Shown: positions 47,407 to 58,200 of the stretch, one piece after another
How positions within the stretch are numbered: the stretch's first letter is position 1
Layout of the letters: every line of letters starts with the position of its first letter
Origin: a virus
Length of the DNA stretch: 64,000 nt
Direction: 5' to 3' (one strand)
IMG/VR virus record: IMGVR_UViG_3300047457_001149
Coordinates: 1 to 64,000 of that record
Made by a program: the position numbers and the translations under genes
Notes under the pieces: model-generated
The model's input: the letters and a program-made list of their open reading frames with translations, nothing else
What the model was told of the DNA's origin: nothing
Databases searched by the model: none

Positions 47407-48105
47407 CTATCGTAGCCGCTGCGCCTTTTCGAGCAAGGCTTTGATCTGATTGAGCTGGTAGGACAGTTGTCCCTGCGTCAGCCCGGTCTCGTGCATGATG
47501 CCGGCGGCGTTCTTTACGGCGTTACCGTTGTAGCCCGTTCGCATCTCAAAGATCTTCTTCTGCACCGGCGTCATGTCGTGGTAGGCGAGGTGCACGACCT
47601 CCGGGTCGTCCATGTACATCATGAAGGCGGGCCCGTCCCCTGACTCCATGTACTCGCGCTTCCCGACGAGCTCGACGACGCTCTGCAGCCGTTTCGGAGG
47701 CAGCCGCATGTGGTCGGCGATCTCGTCAATCGACGGTGGTCTGCCGTGCATGTCTTCCAGCTGGCTTTTTGCCTTGACGTAGTTGTTGAAGAGGAGCCGC
47801 TTCTGCTCTGGCACGGACACCGACGACTGCCGCGCGTAAGCGGTGCGCGAGAGCTTTTGGAGCTGGTTGGTGACGTGCGTCGAGAGCGCGGTCCCGGCGT
47901 TCGGGTTGTAGGTCTCGAACGCCTTGATCGCCAGCAGTTTGGCCTCGTTCTCCAGCATCGTCTGCGGAAGGATGTTGCTCCAGCGCGAGCTCTCGCGTCT
48001 GATGACTGGCGCCATCTGCTTGAGCAGCGCTTCCAGGTCCTGCTGGGACCGCGTCTGCTTCCACTTCTTCCAGAGCTCTAGGTCTTTGCTCTTCGTGTCG
48101 TCCAT
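47407..48105 (-). CDS. Second sigma-70-like factor, in the tail operon
   Basis: 232 aa. An N-terminal region-2-like helix set (LEALLKQMAPVIRRESSRW, AKLLAIKAFETYNPNAGTALSTHVTNQLQKLSRTAYARQ) parallels sigma region 2 (A..AFD.Y.P..G..F.tya...I). A strong region-3 signature follows: NNYVKAKSQLEDMHGRPPSIDEIADHMRLPPKRLQSVVE (about 107-145), the wording of flagellar/sporulation sigma factors. Region 4: MTPVQKKIFEMRTGYNG...AAGIMHETGLTQGQLSYQLNQIKALLEK. It may direct late transcription or be packaged. It is embedded in the structural operon, with GAGG before the ATG. Confidence 0.82.
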   Translation of the reverse strand: MDDTKSKDLELWKKWKQTRSQQDLEALLKQMAPVIRRESSRWSNILPQTMLENEAKLLAIKAFETYNPNAGTALSTHVTNQLQKLSRTAYARQSSVSVPEQKRLLFNNYVKAKSQLEDMHGRPPSIDEIADHMRLPPKRLQSVVELVGKREYMESGDGPAFMMYMDDPEVVHLAYHDMTPVQKKIFEMRTGYNGNAVKNAAGIMHETGLTQGQLSYQLNQIKALLEKAQRLR

Positions 48106-48113
48106 GGCCGGCC

Positions 48114-51100
48114 TCAGGTCGTGGGACTGAGAAGGTTGCGCACCCGATCTCGGTAGAGCTCCAAGAGCGTGTCCCAGTTTGCGCGAGTTTCAGGATATTC
48201 GCCTGCGACGCCTTTGTTTTCCGCCGTCGGCAGAATCTCGGGTCCAGTCGTGTATCCTCGTTCAGCCTCAGCCGGGGGCTGCCCTGGTCCGAGTCGCAGC
48301 CTAAAGATTCGTCCGTAGTAAGTGGCGGAGGCGCGGCTCACGTTGCCTCGCGTCTGCGTCCCGTCGGCGTTCTGCCGGGTGACATCCTGCAAGCGCAAGC
48401 GCCCGTACGCGAGCTCAGTTTGAGGGTCGGCTACGAGGCCCGCGCGCAGCAACTCATTGATCGTGCGGCCGCCGTGCCAGAATCGAATGTAGTCTTCCAG
48501 GCTGCACGCGGGGCGTGACGCCAGTTGCATGGCGATGTGGTAGTTATCAAAGGCCTCCGCGTACGCCGTTCCCGGGCGAGGGCTGATCGGCCCCAGGTCT
48601 TCAAGGTTGTTCTCTGCTGGAGTGGCCTCGGCAGTGTCCGCGGCCGCGGCGGCAGCTTGCGGCTGAGCTTGCGTCCCGTCCCCCGAAAGAATCTCTCGAA
48701 CTTCCTGCGGCGTTACGGCGTTCGTCAAGCGGACGGGAATGTTAGGCAAACCCGCAATGTCGCTGTGGCGCGCTTGCGCATTCCTGTCTCCCTGCGTAGC
48801 CGGTCCAGCTTCCGGCATTGAGGTGGCTGTGCGCGCCTGTTCCTGTCGCGCGGCCCGCGCGGCAGCTTGGTTATCGATGATCGTCGAGTACGTGTCGCCC
48901 GTAATGACGATGTCTTCGCCACGGATGCCCTTGGAGAAAGTCAGCACGGCGTCCCAGCGAAAGCAGGCGAGCGTGCGCCGGGGAGGTTGTCCCCCGTAGA
49001 GAAGTTTTTGGTAGAACTCTTCCGCTTTTGAGTCATCTTGGATGACTGCGCGGATCTCATCGATGATTTCAGCCGGGGCGGAGGTGACGCGCCCGTTGAA
49101 GCGCGCGGCGTCGAGCCTTACGTCGTAAATGAACTCTTGGATCGTGCGGCAGAACTGCATTCGAACGACGGTCGACATCGAGGCCCCGCCCGTACCCGCG
49201 TTGGCCGAGTGACTGACGCCGACGACGTAGCCTACCGAGTGCATGCCCGTGCGCTGGCTGTCAAACAGCATCGCCGGGAAGCCGACGACGAGATACGGGT
49301 TGAACCGCAAGTTTGCCCCGGCGGAGCGCTGCGCGTAGCGCTGCTTCAGGTACTCATACTGCGCGTACAGCTTGAAGAGTTCGGAGAATTCTTCTCCTTG
49401 TTGGACCGCTTCTGTTGAAGACAGCGCGCCTACGCCTTCCCCGGTCGGAGCTGTCGCCCCCGTCGCGGTGGCATCCGTAATGTTTATCGAGAGCAGCTGC
49501 GCGTTCTCTGGCGGAAACAAGGGCTTCTGGTAAGCCGTCGCAATCGGCGCGCGAAATTCAGTCAGAGCTGGGAGCTGGTTAGCGTCAATGAGGCGCTTCA
49601 CGCGCGTGAAGTAGGTGCTCAAACTGCGCGTGCGCGCGATACCGGCAGAGAGCCCCCCAGCGTAGTAATTGATGTAGCCGAGGTGCATGTAGAAGAGGTC
49701 AGGCCGAATCCCGCCCAAGCGATCCCAGTAGCTCGACGCATACACGCCGCCATCAATCAAGATCTGAGCGAGTGCCGGAGGGGCGCGCCCCGTAAGCATC
49801 GTTTGCAGCGCGGCCATGTATGAAGAGTTAGAGCTGAACATCGCCCACATGTTCGTGAGCGCGTCGTCGAAGCTAGTACCGGCGACAAAAGCTCTAGGCG
49901 GCGTAGCCCAGGGATTGACCGTCCACGCCCGGGCGGGATACGTGCGGTATTGACGCTGATTCGCAATCGCCCACGAAACGAAAGTTTTGCAGCCGGTCTC
50001 CGTGAATACGATCCACGTAAAACCGAACGCGGCAGCAGTCATCTGATCCTGCGTCAAACCGTTGAAAGGCGCTTCGCGAGACAAGCGGTCTCGAATCGCC
50101 ACGGTCAGCATAGCGAGCCGGGTGTCGAGGTTGTGCACCGGAAGCCAGCGTGGCGGGAACCCGTCGCGGTTAGGCCGCCCCCGCCTTGGCGGGCTCCCTG
50201 AGGGACGGCTTGGCGGGAAGTCAGGGTTTTCGCGCATGGGCCACGGCGCTGTCGCTTCCGGCGGCACGAAGCGCGCCGGGTCAAGCCCCGAACCGCGCTG
50301 AAGGCAGTCGCGGACAACGTTCGACCCGCCGACTGTCAGCCGCGTGACCGTTCGTCCGCGCTCGGCGCCGCCAATCAGGACTTGAGCGGGCACGGCATAG
50401 GCCGGCATCGACGAGGCGTCTCCAACGCCCCCTGCGCGCCGCGTCTCGGGGGTAGTAGTGGCCGCCTGAGACCCGGGCAAAGGGGCTCCGGTCGGCGGTG
50501 TGGCGGCTCCGCCGGCGGCGACGGCGGCTCCGGCCGCGCCCTGAGGTGTCGACGGCGTTCCTGCTCGAAGGACGCCCTGCCCGGGGGTAGTCACAATGAA
50601 GGGTTGCTGCGCGGCCGCCACAGACGCGGTCAAAGGCGTCGGGGCGGGGGCTTGATAGGGGGCTTGGGTATTCGCGGGAGTGGCTCCTGTTGATCGCCCC
50701 TGGTTGGCAAACTGCTGGAGCATCTGAAACCACGACGGAAGCTCTGCGCGGGATGTGACGGGGCCTTTGAAAAACTCTTCCGGCCAGATCAGCAGGTTAC
50801 GCCCCGACTCTCCACCGTGCTCAGAGGGGCTGATCTGCGCTTCCTGCAGCTGCCCGACCTTATGGTGCAAGATTGCGTTTGCTTCTTCCGGCCAACCCAC
50901 TGTGAGCGCGTGCAGCATGAACTCCGCGTTCGGGCCCTGCGCGCGAAGCGATCGCGCCATCACGCTGTCATTGATGTAAACGCGCGTCGGTTGGTTGATG
51001 TACGACTCATCGAAGGTCCAGGAGTCGATCATCGACGGCATGATGACGTTGCACGCAGGAGTTTCGCCGAAGAAGAAATTTGGCTTCACGAAGTACTGAG

Positions 51101-52547
51101 CCAAGCGGATTGGCTCAGTGGTCTCCGCTACTGCGATGTCCGCCACGTTGTTTGCGGCGCGAGCGAGCATGTCGTCTCGCACGCGGTTGACGTACTCGGT
51201 GGTGATTTCGGCGTCTGTTTGTTGTTGCGCACGCTCAGTAGCTGCTCGTATCTCGTCTTCGCTGCGAAAAGAGTTGATGACTTCGCTCTGCCCAACGCTG
51301 TTCGACAGCAAGCGCTGCGCGGCGGCCGGCAGCGATGGAAGCCCTGCGATGGGCCGTGCTGCTTGCTCTCGCAGGGCGGCGTCTCGCTGAGCCGCCGCAG
51401 CGGCGGCCGTTTCTTGACGAGCTTGCACCGCGCCGATCGCTTGTCGGAGAAATGGGTCAGTCGCCTCGTCGTTAGTTCGCGCTTGCCCTCGCCTGTACGT
51501 CGTAAGGGGATCGAGGGGCGACAAGGGGCGTAGGATTTTACCTTCTTCAGGCTGGTTGGGAGCCAAGGGAGACAGCTTGACACGAACGCACACGGGGTTC
51601 GTGATCATCGCGATCTCCATGTAGACGAGCGAGAGGACTTGTTGGAGCGTGTTCCAGACCGGGCCGGAAGACCCCGTCTGCGCCGAAATCTGCCGTTGCA
51701 TAGCGACCAGCGCCTGGTCGTTTCTCGCGGCGTTAAAGATCGGGAAGACGCCCTTACGGTCGTTGAGCTTGTCCGCGTCTTCCAAAAGAGGCAGGCGCAC
51801 CCAGCGGTTTTGAAAGCGGGTCTTACGAATGTGCCGCGCGAAGAAGTTCATCATCGGCACGGCACGGCGCTCAATCGGCACTTGCGTAGAGATGACGCCC
51901 TTGATCACGTTGGTCACAAGTTCGTAGGCGCACAGGATCTCTGCGGTTCCCTCCGGCGTGTTTGGGTCCGGCGTGGCCTGAATTGTCGTGGTCGCCCCGA
52001 TGGCTCGACCGCTGGCGTCGTAGCGTACGGACGCTGTTTGCGCTTGGGCGCTCGTCGTAAGAAGGCCTTGGTGAAAGAGGGCGTAAGGGTAAAGCAAGCC
52101 GGGGACAGAGAGCGCTTGAGTCATCATCGTCGGGTCCCGCGACGCGACGATGTCGTCGACATTCGTCATGAAGAAGAAGTAAAGCTGCTGGAAGATATGG
52201 ATGTGCGCGAGGCAGCTGAACGCTACTGTCCGCGAACCGGTAGACGACGAGAAGTGCCAGCCGACGATTTCGCCGTCCACCAACAGGCGGAACTTAGGCT
52301 TGTCCTCGGCCCAGTAATCTAGGTAGAAGATCTGCACGGGAATGCGGTCTTCCGTGCCGAGGCGTTGAATCGCGGGATCGGGCAGGCAGTAGATTGTGAA
52401 GCTCGGGACTTGCCAAACCTGCGAGTCCACTTGCCACCCCATGACGGGGACCTCTACGCCGTTGATGTAGCAGACCCAGGCCCCCGCGTAGTGCGGGACG
52501 TCTGAGAAAACTGCTCCGGATCGCGTCGCGGTGGGGTCAAAGGACAT
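48114..52547 (-). CDS. Giant baseplate-hub-type virion protein
   Basis: 1477 aa. The N-terminal ~110 residues (WVCYINGVEVPVMGWQVDSQVWQVPSFTIYCLP, RIPVQIFYLDYW, DGEIVGWHFSSSTGSRTVAF) read like the beta-barrel head of tail hub proteins (gp27/gpD type). The next ~500 residues include long helices and phrases such as TTEPIRLAQYFVKPNFFFGETPACNVIMPSMI. Residues about 640-760 are an Ala/Pro/Thr-rich linker. A compact domain follows near 880-1050 (MTAAAFGFTWIVFTETGCKTFVSWAIANQ, DALTNMWAMFSSNSSYMAAL), possibly a cell-wall-cutting enzyme by position, but no catalytic motif is certain. The C terminus has another linker, then a folded end. Confidence 0.7.
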   Translation of the reverse strand: MSFDPTATRSGAVFSDVPHYAGAWVCYINGVEVPVMGWQVDSQVWQVPSFTIYCLPDPAIQRLGTEDRIPVQIFYLDYWAEDKPKFRLLVDGEIVGWHFSSSTGSRTVAFSCLAHIHIFQQLYFFFMTNVDDIVASRDPTMMTQALSVPGLLYPYALFHQGLLTTSAQAQTASVRYDASGRAIGATTTIQATPDPNTPEGTAEILCAYELVTNVIKGVISTQVPIERRAVPMMNFFARHIRKTRFQNRWVRLPLLEDADKLNDRKGVFPIFNAARNDQALVAMQRQISAQTGSSGPVWNTLQQVLSLVYMEIAMITNPVCVRVKLSPLAPNQPEEGKILRPLSPLDPLTTYRRGQARTNDEATDPFLRQAIGAVQARQETAAAAAAQRDAALREQAARPIAGLPSLPAAAQRLLSNSVGQSEVINSFRSEDEIRAATERAQQQTDAEITTEYVNRVRDDMLARAANNVADIAVAETTEPIRLAQYFVKPNFFFGETPACNVIMPSMIDSWTFDESYINQPTRVYINDSVMARSLRAQGPNAEFMLHALTVGWPEEANAILHHKVGQLQEAQISPSEHGGESGRNLLIWPEEFFKGPVTSRAELPSWFQMLQQFANQGRSTGATPANTQAPYQAPAPTPLTASVAAAQQPFIVTTPGQGVLRAGTPSTPQGAAGAAVAAGGAATPPTGAPLPGSQAATTTPETRRAGGVGDASSMPAYAVPAQVLIGGAERGRTVTRLTVGGSNVVRDCLQRGSGLDPARFVPPEATAPWPMRENPDFPPSRPSGSPPRRGRPNRDGFPPRWLPVHNLDTRLAMLTVAIRDRLSREAPFNGLTQDQMTAAAFGFTWIVFTETGCKTFVSWAIANQRQYRTYPARAWTVNPWATPPRAFVAGTSFDDALTNMWAMFSSNSSYMAALQTMLTGRAPPALAQILIDGGVYASSYWDRLGGIRPDLFYMHLGYINYYAGGLSAGIARTRSLSTYFTRVKRLIDANQLPALTEFRAPIATAYQKPLFPPENAQLLSINITDATATGATAPTGEGVGALSSTEAVQQGEEFSELFKLYAQYEYLKQRYAQRSAGANLRFNPYLVVGFPAMLFDSQRTGMHSVGYVVGVSHSANAGTGGASMSTVVRMQFCRTIQEFIYDVRLDAARFNGRVTSAPAEIIDEIRAVIQDDSKAEEFYQKLLYGGQPPRRTLACFRWDAVLTFSKGIRGEDIVITGDTYSTIIDNQAAARAARQEQARTATSMPEAGPATQGDRNAQARHSDIAGLPNIPVRLTNAVTPQEVREILSGDGTQAQPQAAAAAADTAEATPAENNLEDLGPISPRPGTAYAEAFDNYHIAMQLASRPACSLEDYIRFWHGGRTINELLRAGLVADPQTELAYGRLRLQDVTRQNADGTQTRGNVSRASATYYGRIFRLRLGPGQPPAEAERGYTTGPEILPTAENKGVAGEYPETRANWDTLLELYRDRVRNLLSPTT

Positions 52548-52559
52548 GACCCTCTGATG

Positions 52560-53684
52560 TTACTCTGCGAGCGGGATTGCGTATAGGAGCGCGGCGGCGA
52601 CGGCGCCCAGCCGGTTGCTGGCGCCTTGAGATTCCCAAGCGCGCAGGAGGAGCTCCGCTTCTTCTGGGAGTGCTTGTCCGATAGCGACGAGCTCCCGAAG
52701 GAAAAGCTCAAACAGCGGCGCGACGGGGGCCACGCTTTCGTAGGCTGTCTCAGGGCTCACCAGGTCCTTTGCTTGTAGGCGAGAGACCTCCGCGCGCAGG
52801 CGCGCAGCGTCCGGCAGATACCCGGCGATAGAGGCGAGACTAGACACTTGAACGGCGTAAAAGAGCAATACGGCGAACGAGGCGGTCGACTGCGGAGGGC
52901 GCAGCGCGTTGAGGGCGGCTTGCCGGAACGTCTCGGTGAGGGCGCGCGCATTTGAGTAGTCGAGGTTCGTCAGCTGAAGGGCGGCGTCGCGGGTAGTGGT
53001 CTGGTCGAAGACTGGGTTAAACGACCAGGCGTACGTTCTAGTGGCGATGAGCGCGCTAGAGCTCTTAAAGCCGACTTCTACAGACACGTCTACGGGCTCG
53101 TCTTCTGGAAAATGGCGACGCGAGCTGACGTTTAGTGAAAGAAGAGAAGAGATCAGAAAGGACGAGCCGGAAAAGTCAGGGCGAACGAAGCCGGTGAAGC
53201 TGTCATAAGCCACGCTACCGTCTATGACGACTTGCGCGCTCTCAATGCTGAGCGGACTGCTGGTGCTGACTGTCAGCAGGACCGGCGAAGTAGGAGAAAC
53301 TTGCGTCGCTCCCGGCGTTGGACTTCTCGCAAGTAGGAGCGCGTCGCCAGCGAGGTGTGACCGCGCGACGGTCAGGGTGGAGGTGGCGCTGTCTGCGTAG
53401 GTTGTCGTAAAAATGAACGCCTCGCCTTGGACGGCGGGCGAGGTGAGCTGCAGCTGCACGTCCAAGACCGTTCCTGAGTAGGCGACGGCGACAGAGAAGG
53501 TGGGGTGCAGAAAGGTCGTTACGCCGTTAACGGCGGTGTAGATCACTCCAGTCCCGGCGCGACTTACAGACAGTGTCCGACTGCCTGGAGTAGAAAGCGG
53601 CGAGATCCCCTCAACTCGTATTGACCAAGTGGGGGAGCGATCGACGAGGAGCTTGTCGGGCGGGGTTTGAGTGAGGGTGGTCAT
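52560..53684 (-). CDS. Structural-operon protein with Ig-like repeats
   Basis: 374 aa. The first 230 residues are beta-rich with tandem Ig-like phrases (TWSIRVEGISPLSTPGSRTLSV, TFSVAVAYSGTVLDVQLQLTS, VLLTVSTSSPLSIESAQVVIDG, EPVDVSVEVGFKSS). The C-terminal third is helical (ARLRAEVSRLQAKDLVSPETAYESVAPVAPLFELFLREL). Such domain mixes decorate phage tails and baseplates. It overlaps the upstream gene by 4 nt. Confidence 0.7.
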   Translation of the reverse strand: MTTLTQTPPDKLLVDRSPTWSIRVEGISPLSTPGSRTLSVSRAGTGVIYTAVNGVTTFLHPTFSVAVAYSGTVLDVQLQLTSPAVQGEAFIFTTTYADSATSTLTVARSHLAGDALLLARSPTPGATQVSPTSPVLLTVSTSSPLSIESAQVVIDGSVAYDSFTGFVRPDFSGSSFLISSLLSLNVSSRRHFPEDEPVDVSVEVGFKSSSALIATRTYAWSFNPVFDQTTTRDAALQLTNLDYSNARALTETFRQAALNALRPPQSTASFAVLLFYAVQVSSLASIAGYLPDAARLRAEVSRLQAKDLVSPETAYESVAPVAPLFELFLRELVAIGQALPEEAELLLRAWESQGASNRLGAVAAALLYAIPLAE

Positions 53685-54973
53685 CGCAACAAGTCCCTCA
53701 CGTCTTGTTGAGAGACGTAACCGCTGGCAAAGGGCGAGGGCGCGGAGAACGTCGCCGTCTCCGGGCGCCCGCTAGTCTGAGCGGATACTTGAGATGTCTG
53801 CGCCTGCGTCGCCCTTGTCGCCGCGTTGTTCTGCCCGTTGGCGGGCGTATACAGGAGGCCTTGATTCGCTGGCGTACTGACGGGGCCTACGGACCTGGTG
53901 CCCGTCACGCTACCGCTCGGATTCGAAGGCCCGCTCTGCGCCGCGCGCTGCTGTGCCGCTTGCTGCGCCTGTCGCCGCTCAGCCGCGTTTGGCCCTTGAG
54001 GAGTCGGCTGCGTTTGCGCCGACGCTTGCTCAGTCACGGCGTCTGTAGGCGCCGGGGGTTGCGCGGTTCGCGGGTCCGCCGAGCGCTCCGGTACGGGCCC
54101 GCCCTGGCCTTCCGAAAGGCGCGTAAGAACGCTTGCGATCGCGGCGCGCGAGCCGCGCGGCATGCGCCGGCCGTCGTACGGGATGGCATTCGGGTCGGCC
54201 GCGAAGGGAGTGTCCGCGCGCGTAGGAACCCAGCCGCTGGTGTAGTTAACGATCGCGACGCGCTTAACCAGAAGTTGAAACTGAAAGGGAACGGCTGTTT
54301 CGGAGGTCGCCTGCAACGTGAAGTTCGTAGTGACGATGGCGCCTGTAATGATGTACGAGTCAATCTTCAGGCTGACTACTTTCTGCCGCCTTGCGAGCTG
54401 CGTGCCGCGAAGCACTTCAAGGTAGAGGCGCAGGAAGTTGGTGGCTTGATCGTCTTGGACAGAGTTGAGGAGCCATCCGTTAAACGTCCACATCGGCGGC
54501 GACTGGCCGAAGAAATACGCGACGTAGTTGTCCGCGAGCGTTTCCTTGATGTCGACCTTTTCTTGCAGCGGCATGGACGCATGCAGGATGAAAAAGTCGA
54601 GGTAGCCGTTCGTCGCGACGGTCTGGTTGGCGCGTGTGTGCGTGTCGGCGCTGCCAGAGCCGCCCGTTGTTCGATCGGGCTGACGGGGCGTCGGATTACC
54701 TACGAGGCGCGGTATCAGCTGTTCTTTCGTATGGTCGTCGCTGACCGACGCCAGAAACAAGTTCATCTCGGACGGGTCAACTCGAACGTAAAGTCGCGAC
54801 AGCGTGTTTCGGTAGAAGTCGGTACGGTAGCCTCGCGTGTTGTCGGAATACTTCGCGGTCATGCCCTGCATGAAGTTGGCGAACACGCCGCCGGCTCCGC
54901 GAGCAGGGTTGTACTCGACGGTTTCGTTTGCTGAGGGGACTGAGTCCCTGCCGGGGGCGAAGACGAAGGTCAC
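53681..54973 (-). CDS. Tail/baseplate protein with low-complexity C terminus
   Basis: 430 aa. Residues about 110-260 (GYLDFFILHASMPLQEKVDIKETLADNYVAYFFGQSPPMWTFNGWLLNSVQDDQATNFLRLYLEVLRGTQLARRQKVVSLKIDSYIITGAIVTTNFTLQATSETAVPFQFQLLVKRV, given in pieces) show a compact alpha/beta domain like those of tail-tube-end or hub-connecting proteins. The C-terminal 150 residues are Ala/Gln/Thr/Pro-rich and flexible. It lies between the tape measure and the large hub-type gene, the usual place for tail-completion proteins. Confidence 0.65.
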   Translation of the reverse strand: MTFVFAPGRDSVPSANETVEYNPARGAGGVFANFMQGMTAKYSDNTRGYRTDFYRNTLSRLYVRVDPSEMNLFLASVSDDHTKEQLIPRLVGNPTPRQPDRTTGGSGSADTHTRANQTVATNGYLDFFILHASMPLQEKVDIKETLADNYVAYFFGQSPPMWTFNGWLLNSVQDDQATNFLRLYLEVLRGTQLARRQKVVSLKIDSYIITGAIVTTNFTLQATSETAVPFQFQLLVKRVAIVNYTSGWVPTRADTPFAADPNAIPYDGRRMPRGSRAAIASVLTRLSEGQGGPVPERSADPRTAQPPAPTDAVTEQASAQTQPTPQGPNAAERRQAQQAAQQRAAQSGPSNPSGSVTGTRSVGPVSTPANQGLLYTPANGQNNAATRATQAQTSQVSAQTSGRPETATFSAPSPFASGYVSQQDVRDLLR

Positions 54974-54976
54974 GCG

Positions 54977-55225
54977 CTACTCCTGCTCTGTGTAACGGTA
55001 GATCGTGATGGGCCCCTGTTCGTAGACTACCGCCTTGGCCAATCGCCACATCGACGGAAAGTTCAGCGCCGGCGCCAACGCTTGCCGAAAGTTTTCGACA
55101 GTGGCCTCGTGCATAGCGTTGAGCACGTCGTAGGCCGTTGCCGGAATCTGCTCCGGTCGCAGTGGCGGGAGCGGGTCTGTCGGCGGCTCGATCGGGTTGT
55201 AATCTTGAGTCGGTTCTTGGGCCAC
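54977..55225 (-). CDS. Small tail-region protein
   Basis: 82 aa: MAQEPTQDYNPIEPPTDPLPPLRPEQIPATAYDV, then a helix (LNAMHEATVENFRQALAPALNF) and a strand-rich end (MWRLAKAVVYEQGPITIYRYTEQE). The Pro-rich head and short folded tail fit a small connector between the tape measure and hub genes. No family recognised. Confidence 0.65.
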   Translation of the reverse strand: MAQEPTQDYNPIEPPTDPLPPLRPEQIPATAYDVLNAMHEATVENFRQALAPALNFPSMWRLAKAVVYEQGPITIYRYTEQE

Positions 55226-55232
55226 GGGTCAC

Positions 55233-58200
55233 CTACGGGAGGCTGTCAAGGAGCCCGCGCATTCCTGCGCTGGAAATTGTGTCTCGGAAAAGCTGAGCGG
55301 CCTCACGCAGCTCGCGCGCGCTACTAAGGAGGGGGTCTCCTGCTCCCCCAATGCCTTCGTTGCGCATCTCGATTTCTGCCGCCGCGGAGTCCAGTAGCTG
55401 CGAAGCGGCACCCCGCTCGCCTGAGCTCGTGGGGTTCATCGCGCTGGCGACCTCTCTGTTGACAAAGCCTTCTGCGTTTTCCCTGCCCAAGATCGCTGAA
55501 CGGACTCGGTATCCGAAAGTGTCTCGGACTTTTTCTCTTTCCGCACCGGCTTGCTGTCCAGCCAGTTGTAGCAGCTCGTTGATCTGCCCCCGCGCGTTTG
55601 GGTCGCCCCGACGATGGCGGCGAAGTGCGTCCGCGAGCACGCGGCCGTAGCGACCCTGCTGCTGAAGCTGCGCCATGCGCGACGGGTCCGCTGCAAGCTC
55701 ATCGATGTTCGCGCTGAGCCTCGCTTCGCTAAAGCCCCCGCGCGTGCCCATCATGCCGCCGATGGCGTCCCTGTCGCGGGCCAGGTCGGCCAGCGGGCCC
55801 CCCATGTTCCCCAAGACGTCGAGGCTGCTGACGACGTCTTCACCCGCTTGGCCACTTCGCATGAGGGTCTCGCCCTCGCGGAACGCGCTGAGCATTCCTT
55901 CAGCGGTCCGTTGAGAGCCAATGGCTTGCGAGAAATTGCGAGCCGCCAAGGTGCCTTCCTCGGTGGTAAGGAAGCGTTCAGATACTCCCTCCGCGCGGGA
56001 CATGATGTTGGCGTACTCTTCGCGAGACACCGTCCGCCGAAGCTCTCCAGACATACTCTGAATGATTCTGCGCGCGCTCTCTTGCTGCGCGGGGCTGCCA
56101 CGACGGATCGCCGCGTTCGCCATACCCAGCGAAGCGAGAATGTGCCGCGTCCGCTCCGCTTTCGCCGACCCCTCTGGGCCTACCCCCTCGATGTTTCCCA
56201 TGATCGACATGAGCGCACGCGCCGATGCACGGGACCCGCTGTGCCCGAGCAGCGACTCAGCGCCGCGACGGCGGTCCTCTTCAAAGTTGTGCAGCGCTCT
56301 ACTGCGGCTCGGCACCATGCTCTGCCCTAGCTCAATTCCCTGCTCCAGCCCTTCTCGTTGGACGTCGGTCATCATCAGCCGGGCTTCTGGCGCTACCTGT
56401 TGGATCGCCAGGTTCGGGTTTCGATCAAAGATCCTAGCGGCCTCCTGCTCGCTTCTTCCGGCCGCGCGCATCGAAGCGATGAACGCCTGGCGGTACTCGC
56501 CCGAGGTTCGTAGCTCGCCGCCAAACAAGTTGCCAGGGGAGATGAAGTTGGTGGCGGCGGTCGGCAGCATGTTGAACGCCGTCTGGAACGCTGCGTTGCC
56601 GACCATCGTCTCTAGCCGCTCTCCGCGCCCCATTGTGGCTACGCGCCGAGCGAACTCGCTGCGCGCCCGCTCGCCGGCGGCGCCTCCGCCAAAGGTGGCT
56701 TCCATCTGTCCCATCGCCGAGATCTCGTCTCGCATCGTCCCATGCAAGAGCTGCTGAGACATTCGGCCGCCTTCAGCGAAGACGCGAGCTCCTTGGCGCA
56801 ATGTCTCCAAGGGAAGTTCTTTGTCCGTCCCGAGGATGCCTCCTGTAGCGGTCTCCATCGCGCCAGACAGCAGAAAGCCTTCTCCCATAGCGAGCAGCCC
56901 GCGACGTCCCGTGCCTTGCGAGAGCCCGTAACCGATTCGCATGCGGTCGTACAAAGACATCTCGCTGATCTCACCCTCGGGCCGGTTTCCCCGCTGCTGG
57001 AGGTACCTCGCGAAATCTCCAGAACGAACCAGTCGCGACTGCCGGCGACGGTCGAGGTCTGAGCTTGGCGCAAAGTAGTAGTTCTGGGCTTCGATGCCGC
57101 CCGTGAGCCGCGAGAGCCCCGTCTCGATTCCGTGGATGTCGTGCTCTACCTCAGAAATGAAGCCGCCGACACGCCGGCTTTGCCGAAGCACGTCCATGAC
57201 GCCCGGCATATTTTGTTCCCGCACGCGCTCCGCGTCGGCCTTTGCCTCGCGCATGCGGGTGGCCGCCTCTTGCCTTTGTGCGGCGTAAAAAGTCGGTGAG
57301 GTTACCTCCATCGCGCGCGCCATAGCGGCGTTCTCGTCAAGACCGGCGATACGGGCCGCCGTAATAAACCCTTGCGTGCCGCGCATGCCCATTCCGCGCG
57401 CGAGCCCTAGAATCTGAGAGTCCTCGACGTTGCGCTGGGCAAACGGGCCCTGGGACTGCAGGATCCGAGAGATTTGATCCCGCAGCATCGGCTGCATGCT
57501 GACGGCCATTCCGAGCCCACCAACCCCGAGATTGCTCGCCATGGCGGACAGGTTGTTCGCCCCTATCCCTGTCATAGAGAAGAGGTTGCCTCCGCCCGCG
57601 GCCAAGCTTTGGAGAGCAGATACGTTGAGCCCGCCGCCCGCGGTCATCATCGCGGGAGCGAGCATCGGCATCCCCATCATGTTGGCGCTGAACTGGTTGT
57701 ACATTGCCGCGAGACCTTGAGGGCCTCGCAGCGCGGACATAAGTGCCGGGTTGATGTAGCCCGCATTCTGTCCCATGGTCGCCATGCCGAGATTGGCCAT
57801 GCCGGCGCGAGTTCCCGCTCCCGCGCTCATGCCGAAGTTTTGGAACATTCCCGCGCCCGCGCTGCCGCCCACCTCCAGCATCTCTTGAAAGGATGTCCCG
57901 GCCATGCGGGCAAAGGCTCTACCGCTCTGCACGGCCCCGAGGGTCTCGCTCAGGTTGAGGCCGCTCGTGCGGAGGTTGCCCATCGTCTGGAGTGCGCGCT
58001 GAATGTCCGGCTCTTGCGCGAGCTCCATGAAGGCGCTCAAGCTCTTGGCGACGTCGCGAACCCGAGAAGTCATCTGCTCGACGTTGCCAACGCCGCTCAT
58101 AAGGCCGGCGTGGGCTGCGCCCTGTGTGATGCCCGCTACGTCTGAAGCGTTAAACCGATCGAAAGTCTCTCGACGAAAAGTCGAAGAGTTCCCGAGATTT

